The notes under the pieces: model-generated
The model's input: the letters and a program-made list of their open reading frames with translations, nothing else
What the model was told of the DNA's origin: nothing
Database searches by the model: none
Shown: one piece after another, positions 14,457 through 21,489 of the stretch
Layout: the number at the start of each line of letters is the position of its first letter
Position numbering within the stretch: position 1 is the stretch's first letter
Program-made: the position numbers and the translations under genes
Source of the DNA: Opitutaceae bacterium
Lineage (GTDB): Bacteria > Verrucomicrobiota > Verrucomicrobiia > Opitutales > Opitutaceae
Direction: 5' to 3'
Length of the DNA stretch: 22,804 nt
Assembly: GCA_005786775.1 (NCBI GenBank)
Contig: SYDD01000105.1
Span: 1-22,804, forward strand

Positions 14457-15628
14457 CGGCCCTCAGCTACGGCCAGCTGTCGCGCCAGCCAGCCCGCTGC
14501 GTCACACCCTGCAGGAGCGGTCAAGAGCCGGCGCAGCCGCTCGGCCCGCGCTGCCGTCCTTTCCCGCTGCACCGAATCCTCCGCACAGCGACGTAGTGCA
14601 TCGGCTAAAGCCCGCGGCGTGGCGCGCCCTTGAATGAACTCCGGGTACATCTCCTCGCCCAGCAGCAGGTTCGCGATACCGAGGTACGGAACTCGCACCA
14701 GCATCCGCCCAAGCACGTAAGTTACGGGGTGCGCGCGATACGCGATCGCCCCGGGAATCCCCGCGAGCGCACACTCAAGGGACATCGTGCCGCTCGACAT
14801 CAGAACCGCCGAGGCACCTACCGGGGACGCATCCGCGCGCGGTACCTCCCGGACCTCGATCGCAGGCGCCGGCCCCGCGGAGGCAAGCAGCCGCGCCATT
14901 TCCCCTCCGGGGTGCAGCGCGACGGCGCGCGGCTGGCCCGAGGCCAGAAACCCTGCGCTCAGGTGGGGAAAGATCCGCGCAACTGCCTGGCGGCGGCTAC
15001 CAGGCAAGAGTAGCACAGGGCCCGCGGGGTCCGCGAAGACCGGTGGACGGTGCCCGGGATCCAGGAACGGATGCCCCACGAACTCCACGGGCAGTGTCGT
15101 GTCCGCGTAGCAGCCTGGCTCGAAGGGAAATATCACTGCCAGCGCGTCGAGGTCGCGCGCCATCGCGAAGCGCCGCCGCGCCTTCCAGGCCCAGATCTGC
15201 GGAGAGATGTAGTACACGACCCGCACGTCCCCACCGCCGGCCCGGGAGATACCCCGCTCCCGCAGCGCAGCGGCCAGCCGGAGGTTCAGTCCGGGATAAT
15301 CCACGAGGCACACCACCCTCGGCCGGTACTCGTCGATCCAATTCACGAGGGCCGCGAAGAGCCGCCGGAAATAGCCATAGTTGCGCAACACCTCCACCAG
15401 TCCGACCACGGAGGACGCCGTGAGGTCGTGCAGCAATTGGGCGCCGGCCAATCGCAACTGGTCACCACCGAGTGCCGAGATTTTCCGGCCCGGTTCCGTG
15501 CGGAGTAATCGGGCCAGCATCCGGGCGGCGTGCTCATCCCCAGAGTGCTCGCCCGCGATCACCAGCACGTCCGGGCGGCCGTCCACCGGCGGGGGCAACG
15601 AGAAAATCAAGTGGGGTGGACGCGACAC
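14453..15628 (-). CDS. lpxB: Lipid-A-disaccharide synthase LpxB
   Basis: LpxB condenses lipid X with UDP-2,3-diacylglucosamine at the inner membrane. The 391 residues match the usual ~380. Family motifs are in order: GEHSGDEHAARML (26-38), CLVDYPGLNLRLA (107-119), YYISPQIWAWKARR (139-152), FVGHPFLD (183-190), LLLPGSRRQ (206-214) and SSGTMSLECAL (277-287), then a hydrophobic YLGIANLL stretch. The frame is open far upstream, but that part overlaps the preceding gene antisensibly in codon quality. The GTG at 15628, 13 bases after the upstream stop, is the likely start. It is the last gene of the minus-strand run from lysS and ends tail to tail with hemA. Its presence shows an LPS-bearing outer membrane. 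Confidence 0.95.
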   Translation of the reverse strand: MSRPPHLIFSLPPPVDGRPDVLVIAGEHSGDEHAARMLARLLRTEPGRKISALGGDQLRLAGAQLLHDLTASSVVGLVEVLRNYGYFRRLFAALVNWIDEYRPRVVCLVDYPGLNLRLAAALRERGISRAGGGDVRVVYYISPQIWAWKARRRFAMARDLDALAVIFPFEPGCYADTTLPVEFVGHPFLDPGHRPPVFADPAGPVLLLPGSRRQAVARIFPHLSAGFLASGQPRAVALHPGGEMARLLASAGPAPAIEVREVPRADASPVGASAVLMSSGTMSLECALAGIPGAIAYRAHPVTYVLGRMLVRVPYLGIANLLLGEEMYPEFIQGRATPRALADALRRCAEDSVQRERTAARAERLRRLLTAPAGCDAAGWLARQLAVAEGR

Positions 15629-15641
15629 GATTGGGATGCTC

Positions 15642-16625
15642 TCAGGGCGCGCGCTCCGCCGCGCGGATCTGCTCGGTGATCGTGAGGGCGACCTCCAGGG
15701 CGCTTTTCCCGAGCGCGGCCCCAACCTTGGGCTGGCTGGCCCGCGCGACACTCTCGACGAAGTGCGCAAGCTCGAGGGCAAGCGGCTCACCCTTTTCGAT
15801 CGGGATCTCCCGCACGGGCACGGACTCACCCCCCTTGAGTTCCCCAGAACGCACCCGGATGGCGTGCGCGACGAGATCCTCGCGCTTCACCAAGTGCCCG
15901 GCCTGGTTCATGAAATCGAGCGAGAGGTAGGCATCTTCTTGGAAAATGCGGATCTCGCGCGCTTTCTTCAGGCTCATTCGGCTCGCGCTGAGGTTCGCGA
16001 CGCACCCGTCGGCGAATTGCAGGCGCGCGTTCGCGATATCCTCGCTCCGCGATAAGACCCGGATGCCCACGCTGTCGATCCGGGTGAGAGGGGCCTTGAT
16101 GAGCGCCAAAACGATCCCGATGTCGTGGATCATCAAGTCCAGCACCACGCCCACCTCCGTGCCGCGCGGCTGGTACGGGGCAAGTCGCTCCGCGGTGAGG
16201 TAGCGGGGCCGGAGAATCTCCCGTTCAAGGAACGCCATCACCGGATTGAAATGCTCGATGTGGCCAACCTGCACGATGCGCCCGGCCTCGCGTGCGGCCG
16301 CGAGTACCTGTTCCGCCTCAGCGAGCGAGGCGCAGAGCGGTTTCTCGATCAGCAGGTGGCTGCCGCCCGCCAGCAGCTGAAGCGCCACCTCCGCGTGGCG
16401 GTCCGTCGGCACGACCACGGAGACCGCGTCACAGGCGGCCCCGAGCGCGGCGAGTTCCGGGAACACACGCCCGCCGTGGCGGCCGGCAACCTCCGCCGCG
16501 CGACGCGCATCCGCGTCGAAGACGCCCACGAACTCCACTCCGGGAAGCGCCGCATAGATGCGCGCGTGGTGCTGGCCGAGCGAGCCGACCCCCGCCACGC
16601 CGCACCGGATCTTGCTGGAAACCAT
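15642..16625 (-). CDS. Gfo/Idh/MocA-family oxidoreductase in the lpxB operon
   Basis: The 327-residue enzyme has an N-terminal NAD(P) Rossmann domain (CGVAGVGSLGQHHARIY, 8-24) and the family motifs LLIEKPLC (91-98), VGHIEHFNP (120-128) and LDLMIHDIG (162-170) with His167/Asp168 in the active-site region. Gfo/Idh genes next to lpxA or lpxB are known; GnnA of Acidithiobacillus and Leptospira oxidises the 3-OH of UDP-GlcNAc so that GnnB can put an amino group there, giving amide-linked lipid A. No transaminase partner is in the window, so a GnnA role is inference from position only. lpxB begins 13 bases downstream and the ABC ATPase ends 45 bases upstream, all on the minus strand. Confidence 0.9.
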   Translation of the reverse strand: MVSSKIRCGVAGVGSLGQHHARIYAALPGVEFVGVFDADARRAAEVAGRHGGRVFPELAALGAACDAVSVVVPTDRHAEVALQLLAGGSHLLIEKPLCASLAEAEQVLAAAREAGRIVQVGHIEHFNPVMAFLEREILRPRYLTAERLAPYQPRGTEVGVVLDLMIHDIGIVLALIKAPLTRIDSVGIRVLSRSEDIANARLQFADGCVANLSASRMSLKKAREIRIFQEDAYLSLDFMNQAGHLVKREDLVAHAIRVRSGELKGGESVPVREIPIEKGEPLALELAHFVESVARASQPKVGAALGKSALEVALTITEQIRAAERAP

Positions 16626-16670
16626 GCGCGGACGGTAGCCGCGCGCCTCGCGGGCGCCATCCGAAAGCGC

Positions 16671-17323
16671 TTAGCGCAGGATGCCGTCGTGGAGGGTACG
16701 GGTGCCTCGGCAACGGGTAGCGTGCCCCGCGTTGTGGGTCACGAGCACGAGGGCCGTACTCGTCTCCGCGCAAAGGCCGACCAGCAGGTCAATGACTGCT
16801 TCGCCCGTATGCTCATCGAGGTTGCCCGTGGGCTCGTCGGCGAGCAACAGCCGCGGGCGATTGATGAGCGCGCGCGCGACTGCGACGCGCTGCCGTTCCC
16901 CCCCCGAGAGCTGGGCAGGAAGATGCCGGGCGCGACCGGCGAGACCGACCTGGCTAAGGAGGGTTTCCGCTCGCTGCCGCGTTGCGGTGTCCGGCGCGCC
17001 GAGCATCCGTGCAGCCAGGAGCACGTTGCCGAGCGCGTCGAGCTCGGGGACCAAATGAAAAGATTGGAACACCAGTCCTAGGTAACGACTGCGGCGGGCG
17101 GGCTCCGGGGCCGCGGCGCCCCAGCGGATCCAGCCGGCGTCGGGTAAGTCGAGACCCGCGAGGAGGTGCAGCAGCGTCGACTTCCCGAGCCGGACTCACC
17201 TCGGATCGCCAGGCTCTCGCCCGCCGCCAGCGCTAGGTCCACCGAGCGCAGCACGGGAATGCGCGTGGACCCACTTCCGAAGGCCTTCGCCACCCCACTC
17301 GCCTCAAGAATTAGTTCACTCAC
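16671..17323 (-). pseudogene. lolD: LolD-type ABC transporter ATPase with a one-base deletion in Walker A
   Basis: LolD powers release of lipoproteins from the inner membrane by LolCE. The frame from GTG 17323 gives VSELILEASGVAKAFG up to ESGSG, then at 17184-17186 one base is missing: CTCGGGAAGTC where GSGKST needs four G. After adding one base the reading continues perfectly as KSTLLHLLAGLDLPDAG, through VFQSFHLVPELD, the signature LSGGERQRVAVARAL, Walker B LLLADEPTGNLD and the H-loop VLVTHN, to the TAA at 16671-16673. The intended product would be 217 residues, near the usual ~225. As sequenced, the protein loses its P-loop and all later domains. The start overlaps the lolC-type stop by eight bases. 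Sequencing or assembly error in a G run is at least as likely as true decay. Confidence 0.88.
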
Positions 17324-18545
17324 TGCGCAGCGCCTCCACCGGTTTGAGCCGACTCGCACGCCAAGCAGGCAGCAGTCCGGCCAGGGTGGAAATGACGATC
17401 GCTGCCACCACCGTCAGTGCGAGATCGGACGGCAGCGTGTGGGCCGGCAGGTCGGTGAAATGATAGAATTGGCGGAGCGTCTCTTCTCGCCCGAGACCGC
17501 GGGCGATCAGCCGCACAAGCTCGTTGCGCCACGCGAGCACCGTAAAGCCGCCCCCCAGGCCGAGCAGCGTGCCCGCGACCCCGATCAGGAAGGCTTGCGC
17601 GCAGAAGCAGAGCGCAACCCCTCGGCGGCTCGCGCCCAGCGCGCCCAGCAGGCCGATTTCGCGCGTTTTGCGCACAACCGAGATCAGGAGGGAACTCATC
17701 ACGGAGAAGGCCGCGATCACGACAATGAAGAGCAGAAGAAAAGCCGTGATGGTCTTCTCGAGGTTCAGCACCCAAAGGAAGCTCTCCCATTTCCGCGTCC
17801 ACGGCAGCGCCTCCGTCCCCGGTGGTAGCAGCCGGTTGACCTCGGTCAGGGCGGAAACCTCATCGTAGCCCGGGGCAAGGCGCACGTTGATGCCGTGCAC
17901 CGCGCGTCCCAGCCCGTAGAGTTCCTGCGCGGCGCGCAGCGTCGTGAAGGCGAGGCTGCTGTCGAGGTGCTGGTGGCCAATCTCGAAGAGTCCCACCACC
18001 CGAAAACGGCGTGGCAGGATAACCTCGTCTTGCTTCAGTCGTTCGAAGAGCAGGGGCGAGTAGAGCTCTACCAAACTCCCGAGGCCGGCCCCGAGCTGCT
18101 CGGCTACCTGCCAGCTGAGAATCACCGAGTCATCGTCCAACTCGTCCAAGCTCCCGGCGCGAATGTAGCGGCCGAGCTCGGCGACGCTGCCGACGGAGAG
18201 CGGGTCGATGCCGCGCAGGAGCGGGAAAGCCGGCCGGTTCGCCGCGAGGGCCGCCACCGGTCCCTCCACGAACGGCGACGCGCCGACCACCCCAGGTGCG
18301 CCCCGGATAGCGGCGAGCACCACCGCGGGATCCTCGATCAGCCCCTTCCCCTTCACTTGAATCTCGCCCTCGGTCCGCACGATCATCCGTCGGATCTCGT
18401 GCCCAAACCCGCCCATCACGCTCGTTACGATAACCAGCACACCGACGCCCAGCGCCACGCCGAGGACCGAGATCGCAGTAAAAAACGGGAAGCGCCGACC
18501 CGCAGGGAACAGCTGGCGCAGGGCGAGGTAAAGATACCAGGGCAT
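17316..18545 (-). CDS. LolC/LolE-type lipoprotein-releasing permease
   Basis: This 409-residue inner-membrane protein has the MacB/FtsX-type layout of LolC/E. A cytoplasmic start (MPWYLYLALRQLFPAGRR) is followed by TM1 at about 20-45 (FFTAISVLGVALGVGVLVIV), a ~200-residue periplasmic domain, and three TM segments near 265-290, 310-340 and 360-390. SVMGGFGHEIRRMI after TM1 and the REIGLLGALGASRRGV coupling segment are typical of this family. Only one permease gene is present, so it may act as a homodimer as in bacteria with a single LolC/E. I chose the ATG at 18545, preceded by CCTCCCG; an earlier GTG would add seven atypical residues. It lies 31 bases after lysS and overlaps the lolD-type gene. 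Confidence 0.92.
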   Translation of the reverse strand: MPWYLYLALRQLFPAGRRFPFFTAISVLGVALGVGVLVIVTSVMGGFGHEIRRMIVRTEGEIQVKGKGLIEDPAVVLAAIRGAPGVVGASPFVEGPVAALAANRPAFPLLRGIDPLSVGSVAELGRYIRAGSLDELDDDSVILSWQVAEQLGAGLGSLVELYSPLLFERLKQDEVILPRRFRVVGLFEIGHQHLDSSLAFTTLRAAQELYGLGRAVHGINVRLAPGYDEVSALTEVNRLLPPGTEALPWTRKWESFLWVLNLEKTITAFLLLFIVVIAAFSVMSSLLISVVRKTREIGLLGALGASRRGVALCFCAQAFLIGVAGTLLGLGGGFTVLAWRNELVRLIARGLGREETLRQFYHFTDLPAHTLPSDLALTVVAAIVISTLAGLLPAWRASRLKPVEALRSE

Positions 18546-18576
18546 CGGGAGGCGGGCGCACGGCACCCGCGGGCGA

Positions 18577-20061
18577 TCAGCCGCCGCCGGGGCGCAGTTG
18601 CGGGAACAGGATCACGTCCCGGATGCTCTCGGCACCAGTGAGCAGGATGCAGAGCCGGTCGATGCCAATGCCCATCCCGCCGGCGGGCGGCATCCCGTGT
18701 TCGAGGGCGAGCAGGAAGTCCTGGTCGATGTTCTGGCGCTCCTCGCCGGCCTGCCGCTCAAACATCTCCCGCTGCACGTCGGGGTCGTTCTGCTCCGAAT
18801 AAGCTGGGGCGACCTCCATCCCGCCGATGATCAGCTCGAACACGTCGATCGTGCTCGGGTCGTCCGTCGTCAGCTTGGCCAAGGGGCAAAGCTCCCGAGG
18901 CAGGTGGGTCACGAAGGTCGGCTGGATCAGCGTGGGCTCAATCCGCTTGGAGAAGATCTCGTTGGTGATCTCAAACTCCTCCCAAGCCGGATTGACCCCG
19001 AGTCCGAGCCGTTCCGCGCCGGCGATCTTCTCGGCTTTAGAACGCGTGAACCATTCGGCATCGCCCGTGACCTCGCGAATGAGGTCCTTGTAGCGCACCT
19101 CGCGCCAAGGGGCCCCAAAGTCGATGTCCTGCCCGCTCAGCGCATGGCGCAGGCGCAGGCTCCCGTCGGCGGGACGCACGACATCTCGCACCAGCGACTC
19201 GAGCAGTTCCCGCACCAGCCGCATCATCCCGCGGAAATCCGAATAGGCCTCGTAGACCTCGAGCATCGTGAACTCCGGGTTGTGTTTCCGCGAAACGCCC
19301 TCGTTGCGAAAAATGCGCCCGACCTCGAACACCCGGTCGAAGCCGCCCACGAGCATCCGCTTGAGGCGTAGCTCCGTCGCGATCCGCAGGAAGAAGTCGG
19401 CCCCTAGAGCGTTGTGGTGCGTCTTGAATGGGCGGGCCGCCGCGCCGCCCGGGGTCGACTCCAGCACCGGCGTCTCCAGTTCGAGGAATCGACGATCCTC
19501 GAGGAAGCGGCGGATGTGGGACACAATCCGCGGTCGCAGCAACAATCGCGCCCGAGACTCCGCGTTGACGATCACGTCGAGGTAGCGCTGCCGGTAGACC
19601 TGCTCCGGGTCGCTGAGCCCGTGCCACTTCTCCGGCAGCGGTCGCAGCGCCTTCGCCAGCAGCAAGAAATGGTCCACCTTGACCGTGATCTCGCCGGACT
19701 TGGTGGTGAACAGCGTGCCTTGCGCCCCAATGATATCTCCTAGGTCGAGGCGCTTAAAAGCCGCGTAGGCCGCGTCCCCCACGACGTCGCGCTTGAGGTA
19801 GAGCTGGATTTGGCCGTCCTGGTCGAGGATCTTCACGAACTGGCTCTTACCCATGTCCCGGATTGTCACGAGGCGCCCCGCGACCGCCACCGGGACGGTG
19901 TAATCCTGGCCCGCGACGTGGGCCCGGAGGGCCTGCGCCGAGGAATGCGTGGGGTTGAAGCTCGCGCGGAAGGGATCGGTGCCCGCGGCGCGGAGTTCGG
20001 CCAGCTTCTGGCGGCGGACGGCGTGCTGGTCGTGCGTTTGCTCGGGTTGGGCGTCAGACAT
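18577..20061 (-). CDS. lysS: Lysyl-tRNA synthetase, class II
   Basis: LysS charges tRNA-Lys. The 494 residues match bacterial class II LysRS. An N-terminal OB anticodon-binding domain (~55-150, with GRLVTIRDMGKSQFVKI and DQDGQIQLYL) precedes the catalytic domain. Class II motifs are clear: motif 1 near RRFLEDRRFLELETPVL, motif 2 in FLRIATELRLKRM to FRNEGVSRKHNPEFTMLE (about 223-262), and motif 3 GMGIGIDRL near 463-471, followed by ESIRDVILFPQLR. The frame stays open another 156 codons upstream, but MSDAQPEQTHDQH at 20061 is the natural start and the upstream part overlaps the divergent DUF1552 gene. The ATG is preceded by TCGTCCCG. It heads the run leading to lpxB; its link to envelope genes is probably only shared transcription. 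Confidence 0.97.
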   Translation of the reverse strand: MSDAQPEQTHDQHAVRRQKLAELRAAGTDPFRASFNPTHSSAQALRAHVAGQDYTVPVAVAGRLVTIRDMGKSQFVKILDQDGQIQLYLKRDVVGDAAYAAFKRLDLGDIIGAQGTLFTTKSGEITVKVDHFLLLAKALRPLPEKWHGLSDPEQVYRQRYLDVIVNAESRARLLLRPRIVSHIRRFLEDRRFLELETPVLESTPGGAAARPFKTHHNALGADFFLRIATELRLKRMLVGGFDRVFEVGRIFRNEGVSRKHNPEFTMLEVYEAYSDFRGMMRLVRELLESLVRDVVRPADGSLRLRHALSGQDIDFGAPWREVRYKDLIREVTGDAEWFTRSKAEKIAGAERLGLGVNPAWEEFEITNEIFSKRIEPTLIQPTFVTHLPRELCPLAKLTTDDPSTIDVFELIIGGMEVAPAYSEQNDPDVQREMFERQAGEERQNIDQDFLLALEHGMPPAGGMGIGIDRLCILLTGAESIRDVILFPQLRPGGG

Positions 20062-20082
20062 CGGGACGAACGGGCACCGTGG

Positions 20083-20102
20083 GCCCCGCTCGCCCGCGGG
20101 GC
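20083..20102. repeat. Inverted repeat in the lysS/DUF1552 divergent spacer
   Basis: GCCCCGC (20083-20089) and GCGGGGC (20096-20102) form perfect seven-base arms around a six-base loop. It sits 22 bases upstream of the lysS start. In DNA this GC-rich such a repeat can arise by chance, and no T run follows it. It could be a regulatory site for either divergent gene. No convincing -35/-10 pair is visible in the 99-base spacer. Confidence 0.25.
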
Positions 20103-20160
20103 AAACGCAATTTCCCGGGGGCGCTTGCTTCCCGCCCGCGCGCCCGCCAACATCTCCGCC

Positions 20161-21489
20161 GTGAAGACGTCGCGCGCCCCCTACGTCGCTAGCCGCATTC
20201 CCCTCTCCCGCCGCGCTTTCTTGCGCTCGACCGGTATCGGGCTCTCGCTGCCACTGCTCCAGGCGATGTCCCCGGTACTCGGCCGAGCCGCGCCGGCCCC
20301 CGGACCGGTACCCGGCCCCCCGCGGCGGATGCTCGCCATCTGCAACAACCTCGGCCTGCTCGCTGACCAATTCTTCCCTGCCGAGGCGGGCGCGGGCTAC
20401 ACGGCCTCGCCCTACTTGGGCCTGCTCGGGGAGCACCGGGCGGACTTCTCCGTCTTTAGCGGCGTGTCCCATCCGAATGTCGACGGCGGCCACCCCGCCG
20501 ACGTCTGCTTCCTCACCGCCGCCCCCCACCCCGGCAGCAGCTCGTTCCGCAACACCATCTCGCTCGATCAGGTCATCGCGGAGCAGATCGGTACCCGCAC
20601 CCGCTTCCCCTCGCTCACCCTCGGCGTCAACACCCGCACCCGCAGCCTTTCGTGGACCGGCAGCGGCGTCGCCATCCCCCCCGAGGACAAGGCGGCGGAC
20701 GTGTTCCGCCAGCTCTTCCTTCAGGGTTCAGCCGCGGAGGTCACCGCACAACTGCGCCGGCTCGACACCGGGCGTAGCATTCTCGACGCGGTGGCCGGCC
20801 AAGCCAGCGCCCTCCGCCGCGACCTACCCGCCCCAGATCGGGAGCGCCTCGACCAGTATTTCACCAGCGTGCGCGAACTCGAGCAGCGGCTCCAAGCCTC
20901 GCGCGGCTGGGAGCAGCGGCCCAAGCCGGCGGTCAATGTTCCCGTACCCATCGACCCGGCTAACCCCGCGGCCTACATGGAGAAGGTACGCGTGATGTAC
21001 GACCTGGCCCGCCTTGCGTTCGAGACCGACTCAACCCGCGCCATTACCCTGATGCTCGACGGCGTGAGCACCCCCGCGCTGGAGCTCGCGGAATCGACGC
21101 TTACCGACGGTTACCACAATCTCTCCCACCATGGTAAGTCGGAGAAGAAGCGGGGCGAGCTCCGTCGGATCGACGAGTGGCATATGCGCCTCCTGGCCAA
21201 ACTGCTCACCGACCTGAAGGCGACGCGCGAAGACGGGGGCCCGCTACTCGACCGGACAATGGTGCTCTATGGCTCGAACTTTGGCGACGCGAACGCCCAC
21301 ACCTGCTTCAACTTGCCGACCGTGCTCGCCGGGGGCGGCTTCCGCCACGGCCGCCACCACGCGTTTAGCACCGCCCACAATTATCCGTTGCCGAACCTCT
21401 TCGTCTCGATGCTGCAGCGGATGGGCATTCCCGCGGAGCGCTTCGCCTCTTCCACCGGCACGTTCCGGGGCCTCGAATTCGCCGGATGA
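20161..21489 (+). CDS. DUF1552 protein with twin-arginine signal
   Basis: This 442-residue protein belongs to DUF1552, a family almost confined to Planctomycetes, Verrucomicrobia and relatives and with no proven function. The N-terminus has a Tat-type signal (PLSRRAFLRSTGIGLSLPLL, Arg17-Arg18), implying export of a folded protein. Family features include LAICNNLGLLADQFFP, FSGVSHPNVDGGHPADVCFLTAA, DQVIAEQIGTRTRFPSL, YHNLSHHGKSEKK, and a C-terminal LYGSNFGDANAHTCFNLP region. The many His/Asp/Asn in these segments resemble an alkaline-phosphatase or DUF1501-like metal site, which is inference. The GTG at 20161 is chosen because it begins just before the signal and upstream sequence is poor. Its stop overlaps the next start (ATGA, 21486-21489). 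Confidence 0.9.
   Translation: MKTSRAPYVASRIPLSRRAFLRSTGIGLSLPLLQAMSPVLGRAAPAPGPVPGPPRRMLAICNNLGLLADQFFPAEAGAGYTASPYLGLLGEHRADFSVFSGVSHPNVDGGHPADVCFLTAAPHPGSSSFRNTISLDQVIAEQIGTRTRFPSLTLGVNTRTRSLSWTGSGVAIPPEDKAADVFRQLFLQGSAAEVTAQLRRLDTGRSILDAVAGQASALRRDLPAPDRERLDQYFTSVRELEQRLQASRGWEQRPKPAVNVPVPIDPANPAAYMEKVRVMYDLARLAFETDSTRAITLMLDGVSTPALELAESTLTDGYHNLSHHGKSEKKRGELRRIDEWHMRLLAKLLTDLKATREDGGPLLDRTMVLYGSNFGDANAHTCFNLPTVLAGGGFRHGRHHAFSTAHNYPLPNLFVSMLQRMGIPAERFASSTGTFRGLEFAG

Noticed and set aside
15629..15829. Extension of lpxB by 67 residues into the oxidoreductase gene
   Set aside because: The extra residues are Arg/Ser/Pro-rich and lie on the coding sequence of the upstream gene in another frame.
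16125..17081. Plus-strand open frame of 318 codons spanning two genes
   Set aside because: It is antisense to the Gfo/Idh gene and the lolD-type gene; its composition is that of a GC-rich shadow frame.
16671..17323. Programmed frameshift in lolD
   Set aside because: There is no slippery heptamer or clear downstream stimulatory structure at the site; a simple base deletion or sequencing error is more economical.
19810..20160. Upstream extension of the DUF1552 protein
   Set aside because: It overlaps lysS in antisense and would place the Tat signal internally; the GTG at 20161 gives a normal export signal.
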